Assembly (NCBI GenBank): GCA_023212725.1
Contig: JALBYF010000053.1
Span: 1-64,000, forward strand
Source of the DNA: Tranzscheliella williamsii
Taxonomy: Eukaryota; Basidiomycota; Ustilaginomycetes; Ustilaginales; Ustilaginaceae
Length of the DNA stretch: 64,000 bases
Direction: 5' to 3'
This document shows positions 48,533-62,166 of the stretch, piece by piece (the first letter of the stretch is position 1; the number at the start of each line of letters is the position of its first letter). The position numbers and the translations under genes are program-made. The notes under the pieces were generated by a model. The model did no database searches. It saw nothing but the letters and a program-made list of their open reading frames with translations, and had not been told where the DNA came from.

Positions 48533-49456
48533 ATGCCTGCGAAAAAGGGCGCGCGGTCCGTCAGGTCAGCCAAAACCTCCAGCAAGGCGACAGCGTCTTC
48601 CGACCCGGTTCTGGACGAGAATGCCCCGATCCTTGCAGAGCTTTCCCAGCCCAAGCGCACGGAACCGAAACCTAGCAGAAGCGCCAGGAAGGTGCTTGGG
48701 GAGCAGGATGCGCGCACGAGCAATGTGATGCTGAGCGGGGGCGGAGAAGGCGGAAAGGAATCCCAGCCAGCGGCGACGAAGAAAACGAGCAAGGCAAAGA
48801 GCAAGAAGGGTAGCGCGGCGGAGGAGGGGCGTTGTGTGACGCCGGAGGCGGCTGGGGCGGGGAGGAGGCTGCCGGAGGAGCAGATCCAGGCGTTTCTGCA
48901 GAACTACGACCTGGAGGCGGAGGCGCGGGTGGGGCGGCTGCGGGCTTTGCTGGAGATGGGGGTGCAGTCGTCGATGGCGCGGATGCGCGTGGCAATCGAG
49001 CGCATACCGCGCGCGGTGCGCCAGCTGAGCGTTGCCGAGTTCGTCGACGAGTACGGTGCCGACATTCACCGCTTCATGGGGCGTGCACCCGTGCAGCATC
49101 TCGAGGCCGGCCGCGACGAGTGGGAGCGTCTCAAGGCGCGCGCCTCCCCCGCCAAGCTTCGCGCCCCCAAGCGCCCCGCCGACGACCCCGCCCCCTCCCC
49201 CCGCCCCAACCCCGCCGCACGCCCCAAGAAAAACCCCACCCGCGCCCGCCATCAACCCCCACCCCCCTCTTCCACCACCCCCGCCCCCTCCCGCCCCACC
49301 TTCCAGCCAGCCCTCCCCCCCAACCTCCCCCAGACCCCAAAACCCCGCATCGCCCGCCCCGGAGAAACGATCCAGTGGCTCAGCATCAACGGCTCCCCCA
49401 TCTGCGGCATCCTCGCCGCCGACGGCACCGTCCGACCCGTCTCCTTCGCCCCCTAG
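48533..49456 (+). CDS. borealin (Nbl1-type) chromosomal passenger protein
   Basis: This 307-residue protein starts at the ATG at 48533. Residues 1-110 are basic and disordered (KKGARSVRSAKTSSKA onward). Residues about 114-175 form the Nbl1/borealin N-terminal helix: QIQAFLQNYDLEAEARVGRL, then RMRVAIERIPRAVRQLSVAE. In the chromosomal passenger complex this helix binds Survivin and INCENP and localises Aurora B to centromeres. A very Pro-rich linker (about 205-275) follows, encoded by long C runs. A short ordered tail (GETIQWLSINGSPICGILAA, then DGTVRPVSF) is unlike the linker and probably conserved. Yeast Nbl1 is a bare helix of about 70 residues; this protein has the longer animal-like plan. 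It is a single exon, convergent with Dbf4. Confidence 0.85.
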   Translation: MPAKKGARSVRSAKTSSKATASSDPVLDENAPILAELSQPKRTEPKPSRSARKVLGEQDARTSNVMLSGGGEGGKESQPAATKKTSKAKSKKGSAAEEGRCVTPEAAGAGRRLPEEQIQAFLQNYDLEAEARVGRLRALLEMGVQSSMARMRVAIERIPRAVRQLSVAEFVDEYGADIHRFMGRAPVQHLEAGRDEWERLKARASPAKLRAPKRPADDPAPSPRPNPAARPKKNPTRARHQPPPPSSTTPAPSRPTFQPALPPNLPQTPKPRIARPGETIQWLSINGSPICGILAADGTVRPVSFAP

Positions 49457-49842
49457 CTCTGGTCCGCAGCCCCCGTCCGACGTCTGTATCTTATTCTCGC
49501 ATGCACACCATATCGTCTCCGCCTTGCATTGGCCTGACCTGCTATACAGCGGCAGCTCACCACGGAAAGCGTGCACGATTTTCTAGCGGACCATTGGGCA
49601 AACGAATGAGTAAAGTTGCATTGCGAAGGGACTCGATGTGGATGGGAATGGTGATGCGGGGAAGACATGCAGAGGGAGCAGCAGCGCAACAGCATGCAGT
49701 GGTATGGGCAAGTGTGGTGCCTACAGGGTGGGGCAGATGCTAGCGCAGAAAATGCAGGGTGGTTGAATCACAACACGGGTGAGGCGGGGAAAGGGTCTGG
49801 GATTTGACACGAGGCGCACGATAGCAGCGCGGGCGCAGACGA
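49457..49842. other. convergent 3' intergenic
   Basis: This is 3' flank of the borealin and Dbf4 genes. I see no gene or repeat. Confidence 0.5.
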
Positions 49843-52164
49843 TCAGAACGCCTGCGCGGGGCTTGGCGGGCCATTGTGCCGTTCGCTGAACGCATGCTTG
49901 TCGCGCAGGCATGCTTCGGCTAGGGAACCAGCAGAGTCGCTGGTATCGTCGTTGGCTAGCGTCGCCTCCTCTGTCTGCGAAGAAGCAATCTCTTCGAGGT
50001 AGACGCTGTTATTGCTAATCTCGTCCTCGTCGTAGTGTGCAAGCGGTGGCCGCTGGACGCGCATGATCAGAGCATCGATGTCGACAAAGTTGCCGTCATC
50101 GGTGGCAAATTTGCGGTGCCTCCGGCTGTACATATGCTCGGTAAAGTCTTCATACTTGACACGGCAGTTCTCGCAATAGCCAGGTTTCTTGGCAGACTCG
50201 GACCGTGCTACTGCGCCGGTACTAATCGAGCGGCGTATCCCCGGATACTCGCGCGCAAAGGCATGCGGATCTTGGTTGGTGAGGCCCAGCATCCTTCGGA
50301 CCGTCGCTCCCTGATCCGCTGTGCCGTGTTGTTGAAGGGGCGGGGGGCCAACAGGGGATTCGCCGTCACGATGGAGTCCAAGACCACTGCCTACGCTGCC
50401 AGCCAATACACTGGCAGGACTGGCGTTCATCGGGCGGTTTGGCTGGGCTGCAAAGGGCGTGTGCATCCTGCGATTCAGCTCGGCCACTCGCCGGTCCTGC
50501 GGAAGGCCAACGGTAAGGCCGGTATGGTTGTCTGTGAATGCGGCTGAGGTGGTCGATGCAATGTTGGAGGTGATCGAAATGCTGTTCCCCGATGCCATCG
50601 GATTATCGCCTTGGCCGCGCTCTCCCAAACGGCGGCTCGCCGTTGCCTGTGGCACTACTGGGCCCTGGGCGGTGCGAGCCATGTTGTTGAGCGACACTAC
50701 TCTCCGCAGACTCTGGTGATTGTTGCGTCGTTGCAGCGACAGGGGGCTTTCCTCATTTTCCCTGGGTTGATAGAGCGTGAAGGGACATCGGCCCTCAGTG
50801 TTGCCGTAAATCACTGGCCAGGGCGGCACAAAATTCTTCTTCATGTCCGCACGCGTGTTCTCAAATTCCTTGCACATGATGGGACGATGCTCGAGGGTTG
50901 CATCTTCCACCAGCACGTAATAGTCCTTCTTATCGAAAAAGTGGAAGCTTCGGCTGGCGGCGTTGGGATCCCTCTCGAAAGTGCCGTAAATCTTTTCTTT
51001 TTCGAGCATCTGGGAGAGGTCCTGTTTGCCTGTACCTTGCAGACTACGCAGCGGTTTGTTGAGCAACTCGGAAAGGACATTTTGCAGCTTTTCGGAACGC
51101 CAAATTTTGATGCCGAAGGTCTGCGCCTTGACCAGGATGTCGTTGGAAGGCCAGCTTGGGGTGGGACGTGCCGCTGGACGATCGTCGAAGGGATTGCGTT
51201 CGGAGAAGAGGGGCAGAGGCCGAGTCTGTGCAGCTTCGCCGGTGGTCTTGTTGCTGGAAATGCGCGATGCAAGAAACGTGGGGCGAAAGAGCCTTTTTGT
51301 CGTGTCTCTGCCCGCCCGTTCCTTCGCTGCTTCTTCCTGGCTGGTAGTTTCTCTTGCTGCCTGTGCATCCGCCTCAACGGGCCTTTCCGGGATGTCTCTG
51401 GTGGTAATCACATGGGTCACCTTGCGGGAGAAGAATTGATCGACCGAGCCGCCGAGATGCTGGATGTACCTGGTGAGCATCTTTGCTGTGGTATCATCCA
51501 TCGAGTCGAAATGGAAGATGAAGTTGGGGAAGGCGCGTAGGAACTTCTGCCTCCATATCTCCTTGTCATTTGGTATGCTATGCTCGACGGCGCCTCTTTC
51601 CCCTGGTGGTACACGATTGGCTCTGTCGATCCTGAGCGTCTTGCCGTAATTTGTATTATATGCGGCGGTGTGAGCGCTTTTACGGGCAGGCGCACCCGGC
51701 GGGATGGAGTGCGGCAGCTGCGCAGGTCGACGCGCTTCGGCCACGCGAATGGTGTTGAGATCGCTGGCCAGGGCTGCCGTTGTGCCTGTACTCGGCTCGT
51801 TGGTGCTGCTGCCCGTATCCGTTTTGGAGGATCGGCTTCTTTTGCTGGGACTGTCGGGGGGCAGGTTGCGGTAGTGTGTGTGATCCGGGGGCACAACTCG
51901 TTTTTTGGGTGTGGTTGCATGTACAGACGTATTCTCCTGGTTGGCGCGATCAAGGTCGAAATGAGAGCGAGATACAAAGTTGGGCAGCCGGCTTATCGCC
52001 GCACGGGAGCGTATACCTTGCGCGAGTGCAGCCGCATTCTGGCTCGTTGATGGAAGCTGAGCCGGCTTGCGAGGGATGGTGGCATTGCGCAAGGACGCAT
52101 CCTGTGTAGAGATGTTCTTGATGCTGAGAGGTATGCGGCTGGCGCCTCGATCCTGAGCGCTCAT
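49843..52164 (-). CDS. DBF4: Dbf4, regulatory subunit of Cdc7 kinase
   Basis: This 773-residue activator of the Cdc7 (DDK) kinase fires replication origins by phosphorylating the MCM helicase. It starts at the ATG at 52164. The three Dbf4 motifs are present in order. Motif N, a BRCT-like region, lies at about 196-258 (WRQKFLRAFPNFIFHFDSMD, then GGSVDQFFSRKVTHVITTRD). Motif M lies at about 412-435 (DYYVLVEDATLEHRPIMCKE, with VPPWPVIYG after it). Motif C, the CCHH zinc finger, lies at about 660-690 (PGYCENCRVKYEDFTEHMYS, then RRHRKFA). Motifs M and C wrap Cdc7. The linkers are Ser/Pro-rich. The first 150 residues contain RNLPPDSPSKRSR, a likely Cdk site and nuclear signal. It is a single exon. 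Confidence 0.95.
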   Translation of the reverse strand: MSAQDRGASRIPLSIKNISTQDASLRNATIPRKPAQLPSTSQNAAALAQGIRSRAAISRLPNFVSRSHFDLDRANQENTSVHATTPKKRVVPPDHTHYRNLPPDSPSKRSRSSKTDTGSSTNEPSTGTTAALASDLNTIRVAEARRPAQLPHSIPPGAPARKSAHTAAYNTNYGKTLRIDRANRVPPGERGAVEHSIPNDKEIWRQKFLRAFPNFIFHFDSMDDTTAKMLTRYIQHLGGSVDQFFSRKVTHVITTRDIPERPVEADAQAARETTSQEEAAKERAGRDTTKRLFRPTFLASRISSNKTTGEAAQTRPLPLFSERNPFDDRPAARPTPSWPSNDILVKAQTFGIKIWRSEKLQNVLSELLNKPLRSLQGTGKQDLSQMLEKEKIYGTFERDPNAASRSFHFFDKKDYYVLVEDATLEHRPIMCKEFENTRADMKKNFVPPWPVIYGNTEGRCPFTLYQPRENEESPLSLQRRNNHQSLRRVVSLNNMARTAQGPVVPQATASRRLGERGQGDNPMASGNSISITSNIASTTSAAFTDNHTGLTVGLPQDRRVAELNRRMHTPFAAQPNRPMNASPASVLAGSVGSGLGLHRDGESPVGPPPLQQHGTADQGATVRRMLGLTNQDPHAFAREYPGIRRSISTGAVARSESAKKPGYCENCRVKYEDFTEHMYSRRHRKFATDDGNFVDIDALIMRVQRPPLAHYDEDEISNNSVYLEEIASSQTEEATLANDDTSDSAGSLAEACLRDKHAFSERHNGPPSPAQAF

Positions 52165-53804
52165 GGTGAGACAAGCTTGGCGAGACGATGAAGACCACTA
52201 CTACCGTGACCTTCTTGTCCTGTGGGCTCAGATAGACATGCAAGGGCCGTTTTGGCTAGAAGGCAAGTGTGTCATGGGCATTGGCGAGTAAATATGGTGG
52301 TGATAGTGAAAGCACTCTTGTTTGGGGTTTCGAGGGCAAGGTAGCAAGCGAGAAAGCAGGCTGAGGAAGCGAGAAAGCAGGCTGAGGAAGCGGGAAAGCA
52401 GGCTGTGGATGTTGAGCTGATCGGAGACGTGTTATCTGCCGCAGTTGTGCGTTTGTGATGGACGCTCACTAGCTCTGCGCGAGAAAAGTGGCGCAAATGG
52501 GGCCGATGTATGCTGCGAAAGGGGATGTATGCGCCAAGGACGATGCGCGACTGGTGACAAGTAGCGTTGCGGACCGCAAATCAAAACACGGCAAAGTGGC
52601 GTGGCAGAGCTGCCGATCACGCCTCGAGCCCAGAAGTAGCGAACAAGACGCCTGATGGGCTTAGCCGGCCAACCTGACGGATTGGGCACCGTGATTGGGT
52701 GACTGGACGAGGCCGAGGAGACAGTGCTGGCGTCGGAGAGGCGAAAGGTGAAGCCTCGCCTTGTGAGCATATATGCTGTTTGCTGAGCGTGCAATGGCGC
52801 GGATGTGGTGAGTGGTGAACGTCTTCTCGGCCGGCCAGAGAGACCGACGTGGACTGTGGGAAGAGGCAAGTGGAAGTTGGGACAGAGTTGCCTTTGAGCC
52901 CGTAACGGTCGCAGTTCACGGCTCGTGATTGATGGCTCGTCGGAATCACTTACGCTTGTGATTGTGACTTCAAAAAGACCCTCGCGTCTCGTCACGAATT
53001 TTGGTGTTTGTCACGTCCAAGAGAAAGCGAGGCTTTCGCATAGGCACATTCCCCTTTCGGCTTCAGACCTACTTCTTACATCATCGCTCGCCCCGCCTCA
53101 CCATCACATCGTGATTGTGGTCGTGAGTGTGAGTGTGATTTTGTCATTGCGGTTGCGATTGTGAGTGTGATGCTACAGAGCGTTCATCCCCGCTAATCAG
53201 GCGCGCAGCACCACGTCCACGCCAAACTCGCCGCTACAGTCGCGTGCGCATTTCTTGTCACATGTAGCTACGCGGCAAACGGAGCAAGCGTAACAGGGCC
53301 AGTGCCGCTCGTGCAGTGATGACCTTCAGCATGACTGTCACGAAGTCTGCCGACTCATGTTCCATATGCGTGAAGTGCACAGCGTATGCGTCCCAACCTT
53401 TCGTGAAGCTGAGGCGTGGCCGTCATGTTAGCTGCTACGCGTCTTTTGCTCAACGCTTCGACCGCGTCTGAATCTCACACCAACACTTTCCAATTTGCGA
53501 CGCGTATATCGGCGAATTGCGCGGCGGCCACCTTAACAATCCCTTCCACATGAATCGGAAGCAGCGGCAGCCGCAGTCAGAAGTCGTCAAACGAGACGAC
53601 TCCTCTCGTAAACGGAGCTCTAAGATCACAACTCTGTTTGCCGGCTTTCCGCTTGATAAGTGGTGCTCGCGGCACGACGACTACTGATGTTGGTATGTTC
53701 GCGGTTGGCAAGGCGTTCTTGACGGGTGCACGAGCAGGGTCAAGGCAAGCATGTAGAGGCATAGTCGTAATTTCATTTTTTGTGTCGTTACGCAGAGGAG
53801 TCAA
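52165..53804. other. long intergenic with GTGA-rich repeats
   Basis: This is the upstream region of Dbf4 and the 3' flank of the next minus-strand gene. It contains a 21-bp tandem repeat (separate entry) and GTGATTGTGGTCGTGAGTG-type stretches near 52956 and 53110-53172. The ORFs at 52432-52995 and 53577-53804 show no domain. Confidence 0.5.
52346..52408. repeat. 21-bp tandem repeat, 3 copies
   Basis: The unit begins AAGCGAGAAAGCAGGCTGAG. The copies lie at 52346, 52367 and 52388, about 180 bp upstream of the Dbf4 ATG; the third has two substitutions. Confidence 0.85.
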
Positions 53805-55457
53805 TCAGCGGATCGTGGATAATGGCAGTGCGGTAGGCGAGTCTCTACGCGGCGGAGAGAGTATCTGAGCTCGTTTGGCCGGCGAGAAGCTGAGCGGCGA
53901 TGGCACGACGTTCTCTTTGGTCGACGAGCACGAAGCGCCTGCGCCAGTGCGGAATCTCTTGGATGGAGTAAGGCCGTTACCGTCAGCCAGCGCCTCCCTC
54001 TTGCCGTTGGGGGTAGTGCATGCCGTCTCGGCCAGCACGCTTCGGCCTTTGCTAGCAGGCTGGCCATCGCCAACGGGAGTTAGCTGCTTGTTGGCCTCGT
54101 TGACCGCCCGAGATACGTTGGGCGCCGCGAGGGGCTTCCATCCGTCTTTGCCGCCAAAGACACCCCAGGGCGAAGAGTTGGGACTCATCTTGTGTCCTGT
54201 CGGCCGGCTCGACTTTTTCGCGGAACCATTGTCCAGTCGGAACATCGGTCGCGATTTGAGAGGCGTCTTGGACGGCTCACCTCGCTTCTGGTTGGCCGAG
54301 GGAGAAGACACCGCTTGTTCGGAAGGCGAGCTCTTGAACGATGGGCTGCACTTGTTCTTTCGAGTGGGGGTCTCGGAGCCATTGGCAAGCTTCGATGCTT
54401 TGACCATGGGTGTGAGGCCCGTGTGCAAGATGGCTGCTTGCTGGCCCCTTCTTTCTTCGCTCGGAGAGCTTTCCTGGCTGCCTACCCGCCTTTCTAGGCC
54501 TTTAGTTGCCGACTCGGCTTTGGCGGCAGGGCTCGAAGCAGCGATCCCCATCTGAATGCCGAGGCCGACCAGGCCTCTTGCTCTCGGCATACCCTCGTTC
54601 AGCTTCACCATGGCTTCTCGCTCCATCAATGTCGATTGTTTGGGAAACTTTGGTGATGCACTCGGCCCCTCTACAGCAGAAGGATAAGATGGAAAAGATC
54701 CGATGGAGCGCATCTGCGATCGAGTGGCCCATGGCGGTGTTGCGAAATGGCCTCTCGTCTCAATGCCGATCAGAGGAGCACCAGGGCATTTCGGAGATGC
54801 TTCGCTAGCATTGTATCGAGTCCTGAAGTCCAAGACTGATTGCGAATAGGCTCTTGGAGTACCGTCGATGTCAATCTCACGCGCAGCCGAGCCGGGAGGG
54901 GTGCGTTGCTGCGTAAAAGTCGATCGAGGAGAGATCATTGGCACTTTCCCATCGGTTTGAAAATAGGGCGACAGAGGTGTAGCTGGAGGCCCGATAGAGC
55001 TGGACCCTTCAGAGCTGGAGAAACCAGAGCCCCAGTACGGTGTTCGACTGGAGGAAGCCGAAGAGGACGAGCCTCGACGCATATCTTCCCCCAAGTGGCT
55101 CACAGAACTGGGAGTATATGGAAACCCGGCGCTGACCGGAAAGCCTGCGCTAACCGGGGAAACAGATAGTATGTCTTTGCTGAAGAGGTCTGTAAGGCTT
55201 GGAAGCCGCTCCATGCGTTGCCCAGGGGAGCTGCCTCCGCTGAGGCTTGAGGGTGTCGCTGGCAGCGTAAGATAGGCGTTCTTCAGCCGATCTGCCGATC
55301 GAGAAGAATCGAGGAAGACATCATCGACGTTGCCCAGCGACATGGAGCTGTTGAAAGACGGGGAAGGCCATGGCTTCTCATCTTGCGTTTTCTTGCGGTT
55401 AAAGGCGATATCTGAAGGACGTGGGCGGCCTTGGCGATTCGCGGAAAAGGACGGCAT
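53805..55457 (-). CDS. phosphosite-rich orphan protein
   Basis: I do not recognise this 550-residue protein. I start at the first ATG (55457, MPSFSANRQGRPRPSDIAFN); the ORF is open upstream from a TTG. It is rich in Ser, Pro and Thr, with many SP and TP sites (YTPSSVS, PATPLSPYF, PRSTFTQQRTPP, KTPLKSRPMFRLD, LTPSKRFRTG, LSFSPAKRAQILSPP), as in Cdk substrates. Short repeats include the in-tandem pair VSAGFP-VSAGFP near 126-137. Islands such as SPWGVFGGKDGWKPLAAPNV and KNAYLTLPATPSS may be short linear motifs. It has no membrane segments and no catalytic motif. A nuclear cell-cycle or transcription cofactor is a guess from composition only. Confidence 0.78.
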   Translation of the reverse strand: MPSFSANRQGRPRPSDIAFNRKKTQDEKPWPSPSFNSSMSLGNVDDVFLDSSRSADRLKNAYLTLPATPSSLSGGSSPGQRMERLPSLTDLFSKDILSVSPVSAGFPVSAGFPYTPSSVSHLGEDMRRGSSSSASSSRTPYWGSGFSSSEGSSSIGPPATPLSPYFQTDGKVPMISPRSTFTQQRTPPGSAAREIDIDGTPRAYSQSVLDFRTRYNASEASPKCPGAPLIGIETRGHFATPPWATRSQMRSIGSFPSYPSAVEGPSASPKFPKQSTLMEREAMVKLNEGMPRARGLVGLGIQMGIAASSPAAKAESATKGLERRVGSQESSPSEERRGQQAAILHTGLTPMVKASKLANGSETPTRKNKCSPSFKSSPSEQAVSSPSANQKRGEPSKTPLKSRPMFRLDNGSAKKSSRPTGHKMSPNSSPWGVFGGKDGWKPLAAPNVSRAVNEANKQLTPVGDGQPASKGRSVLAETACTTPNGKREALADGNGLTPSKRFRTGAGASCSSTKENVVPSPLSFSPAKRAQILSPPRRDSPTALPLSTIR

Positions 55458-58608
<3,151 letters not shown>

Positions 58609-60082
58609 ACAACGGTCGCGCCTGCGTGCTAGGTTACGCTCACCGACTGGGCTTTCTTTGCCCCTAGACTTGACCCTGTCCGGCGGTTGCTTGAACGTAT
58701 GAAGCACGAGGCTCTGGGCTGAAAATGTGGATACGAACCGAGATTCAATGCAACGCTACACTCTTCTCTGCCAGCCTCGCTGCGTTATGTGTATCCCTTT
58801 GGGACCGGCATTCTGATCCAAAAAGGTTGTCCGTGTTGGTTACCGCAGCCGCGCGTAAGCCGAAGTAGGCTGCTCGTAGAAACCGTCTGTTGTCGTGAGC
58901 TTCTGGCGGTTGCCGCTGTTTCCATTCGCGGGGAGAACTGGAAAGAGTGTTATGGATTCGGGTGTCAAGGAGGACTTGGAGGTTTCTCCTATCTCGTGTT
59001 CACGCTGGTCAGGTGTCGGCAGGTATCAGCGGGGCGGCGCCCCCGACTGTTGCCGCGAAGGGCTGCTTTACGGAAAGCGGTGATAGTTACTGTTCGATAG
59101 CTGGACCGCTTGTTCCACCTCCGAAGGTCGGTCGGTCCCACGACGGCTGTCTGTGCCGGGGATAGCCGTGCGCTTACCACCGTCGTAGACTCAGCAGCTT
59201 AGATGGCCGGGATCAGCATCCCGCTCGTGAATTACATTTTGCGGGTATTCACCCCACATTCGCAATTGACCAGCCGTGATTCGGCCGTATTCCCTGGCAT
59301 ACCGCCCACTCCCATTCCGTCTCGGGTCCGACAGGGCGAGCCATGCCTCGGAGCGTGCAAGGCCTGCTTTGCATTCGAGAAGGGCCAGCGGAGCATCCTG
59401 AACCGGCCGACAGCAGCGGCAGGCAACGGCAGGCAAGGCGAGCGGCACGCTTTCGGAAGCTCGGACGGCTGCGCTGAGGGCCACGCGTTCCAGTCACAAT
59501 CGCCTTTGTGATTCTGAGAGTACGGGCGCGCTTTGGACGGTTATCGGCCAGTCACAAGCTAGTCGCAAGTCACAGCCAGTCACAGTCAGTTCACAATCAC
59601 AGCGATTTTCTACGCGCGTTGCTTTGGCTGTCGTGTGTTATCTGCTCCACAATTCCACCCGCCAAACAGCTAGGCATGGACTGTAGACTGAGGGACCGTG
59701 CTTGGCCTATAGCTTATTCCGGCCCACTGACCGTGACCGTGGCTGTGACTGTGACTGTGTCGGAGCGCAGCCGTGTCAAGGTCCTGGGCCTTTGGCTATC
59801 GCAATCGGCCGTGTGCAGATAGCGCCTTCCTCAGCGTATATAGCACGTCTCCTTCGCCTAGTCTGCCAGCCTCCGCCTTCTTCTGCCTCCTGCCTCCTAG
59901 TCCCATCACGGCCTTTGGTAGCACAGCACATCCTTCCGACCGATCGCCGCAAGACCACGTACCGATACCACGAGACTGGCTGACCCACCGCAAGACTAGG
60001 TACCCATACCGCAACTAACACGCTCTGATTCCTCACATCTACGTACCGGTATCACTACGGCGACTCTGGAGTCTGAAGCACC
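58609..60082. other. intergenic, URC1 upstream region
   Basis: This is ARF1 3' flank followed by the URC1 promoter. TCAC-rich stretches lie at 59560-59610 and a GTGACTGTGACTGTGT stretch near 59740. A TATA box and an imperfect 41-bp-spaced repeat (CCGCAAGACCACGTACC near 59947 and CCGCAAGACTAGGTACC near 59988) lie closer to the gene. I see no ORF with a domain. Confidence 0.5.
59837..59843 (+). promoter_or_regulatory. TATA-like box upstream of URC1
   Basis: TATATAG lies about 240 bp before the URC1 ATG, followed by a C/T-rich stretch that suits a transcript leader. Confidence 0.4.
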
Positions 60083-61868
60083 ATGGCCTCCACAGACCAG
60101 ATCTTGACCAAGATCTTGGACGAGCTGACTGAGCTCCGGATCAAGAACTCTCGCCTGGAAGCCAAAGTGAGTCGCTGTGGCTGCCTCTGTCAGAGACGGC
60201 AAGCGTCTGTCTGCCATGTCCAGCCAAAGTGGACAGAGAGCTAACTGGTCTGGCCTCCTCCCTTATCCTCTCTACGATGGATAACTCCAGGTCGATGCGC
60301 TACAAGGTGCAGCCACGCTTCCCTCGCCGTCTTCCCATGCCAGGCGCCAGAGCTCTTCCGGTTTCACCGCCCTCGGCGCGCACACCTTCTCGCCATCACA
60401 GCCGCTAGAGATTACGCTGGGCACCTCTCCGCCGGCGCAACCGCTCGGCCCACCCGCGCACCCAGTTCACGGTCTCCCGCAAACCAATCAGCCCACGCCT
60501 ATCGGCACACCTGACCTGGCAGCCAAGAAGCTACCAGCGAATGGCTCGGAGCCCGCCTCGACCTCAGCCAATGGCTACTACTCGTCTCGCGTCATCCTCA
60601 CTACCTACCCGGGCCAAGTAGGCATCAAGCCGCTGCCGCTCGACTGGGCCGCTCCGGATCCACGGCAGCGCGGACCGGTGGTCGCCAGTCGGCATCCGAA
60701 CTCGATCCGTGTACGCAATGCCATAGGCGCTTACGGCGGCAGCTACTCGATCTACCGCTCGCTGGCGATCGCCATGGGGCAGCTCAACCCGAACCATCGA
60801 CCCGACTACACCAACACCGAGCCGCCGTTCGACATCCCGCCAAACCCGTCGTGGTTCGACCCGTCCAAAATTGTGGCGATGGATCCCTGGGGCCATCTGG
60901 CGCCCGTGGTATACAAGTCGGAATTCGACGCCGGCATCGACATCCGGCCCACCGCTTCGCTGACCAAGGCGCACATCAAGATGCCTGAACTCGACCAGGC
61001 GCAGCTCGCCGGCGTCTTCCCTATCGACGGCAAGGTGGTCGTGCCAAGCATCCGGCTGCCGGGCGTCGCCGATGACGTGAATCCTGGCTGTGAAGTCAAC
61101 GTCAGCAAAGCGGCTGTCGATCCAGTCTGGTATCTTCCAGGCGTTGCCGAGCGTCTGGGCGTTACCGAAGGCGCCCTCAGGCGGGCCATCTTTGAAGACA
61201 CGGGAGGTTCCTACCCGGAACTGCTTACGCGCCACGACCTCAAGGTCTTTCTCCCGCCCATCTCGGGTCTCACGGTCTACATCTTTGGACGGCCCGAGGA
61301 TCTGCGCGACCCGACCAAGGAGGTGACGGTACGGATCCACGACGAGTGCAACGGCTCGGACGTATTCGGGAGCGACATCTGCACGTGCCGGCCGTATCTG
61401 CTGTTTGGGATCGAGGAGTGCATCAAGACGGCGCAGCGCGGGGGCGCGGGGGCGGTGATCTACTTCCGCAAGGAGGGGCGCGCGCTGGGCGAAGTGACCA
61501 AGTACCTGGTCTACAACGCGCGCAAGCGCGGCGCCGACTCGGCGTCAGACTACTTCCGGCGGACCGAGAACATTGCCGGGATCAAGGACATGCGCTTCCA
61601 GGCGCTCATGCCCGACGTCCTGCACTGGCTCGGCGCCACGCACATCACCAACTGGATCTCGATGAGCAACATGAAGCACGACGCCGCCGTCGCCAGCGGC
61701 ATCACCATCATCAACCGCTACGAACTCCCCGAGCACCTCATCCCCGCCGACTCGCGCGTCGAAATCGACGCCAAGATCCACGCCGGCTACTTTTCCGCCT
61801 CGAAACACCTCACCGCCGCCGACCTGGAGAACACCGTCGGCCGCGCTTGGGAGGACCTCGACCACTAG
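60083..61868 (+). CDS. URC1: URC1, GTP cyclohydrolase II-like uracil catabolism protein
   Basis: This enzyme is required for use of uracil as nitrogen source by the URC pathway. Two exons, 60083-60166 and 60291-61868, give 553 residues; the 124-nt intron (GTGAGT donor, CCAG acceptor) is phase 0 and joins NSRLEAK-VDALQGA. The N-terminal 120 residues are a short coiled coil plus a Ser/Pro-rich linker. The GTP_CH_N domain covers about 135-330 (RNAIGAYGGSYSIYRSLAIA, then KIVAMDPWGHL). The GTP cyclohydrolase II domain follows with the zinc site Cys381-x10-Cys392-x-Cys394 (CNGSDVFGSDICTC) and YFRKEGRALGE (419-429). Where bacterial RibA has a TNNPKK motif this protein has WISMSNMKHD. The added N-terminal domain and that change separate URC1 from riboflavin RIB1. 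Confidence 0.93.
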
Positions 61869-62166
61869 CTGCCTCGCCCTCCCCGCTCCCGCACAGCAGC
61901 ACAGTAGCCGCCTATTTCACGCCTCGTCTAATCAAATAGCCTGTCAGCACGCCCAAGCAGGTGGGCTGTGTACGCAATCATTTGCAATGAGCCAGAAGAG
62001 AGCGGGAGGCGGTCTGTCCCGACGACGTACAATACAGTGCGGAAGCCCGGTCGGGGCGGTTGCTAGGCCGAAGGAGGGTAGGCGGCGGGAAGGAGCGGAA
62101 CCAGCCGGCTCTGTGTAGACGGAAATGCGCAGCGGGAAGAGCGTCAAGCAGCGGGAGTGTGGAGGG

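Noticed and set aside
48566..49576. 336-codon ORF antisense to borealin
   Set aside because: It is Gly-rich from the C-run Pro codons on the sense strand; the sense frame carries the Nbl1 helix.
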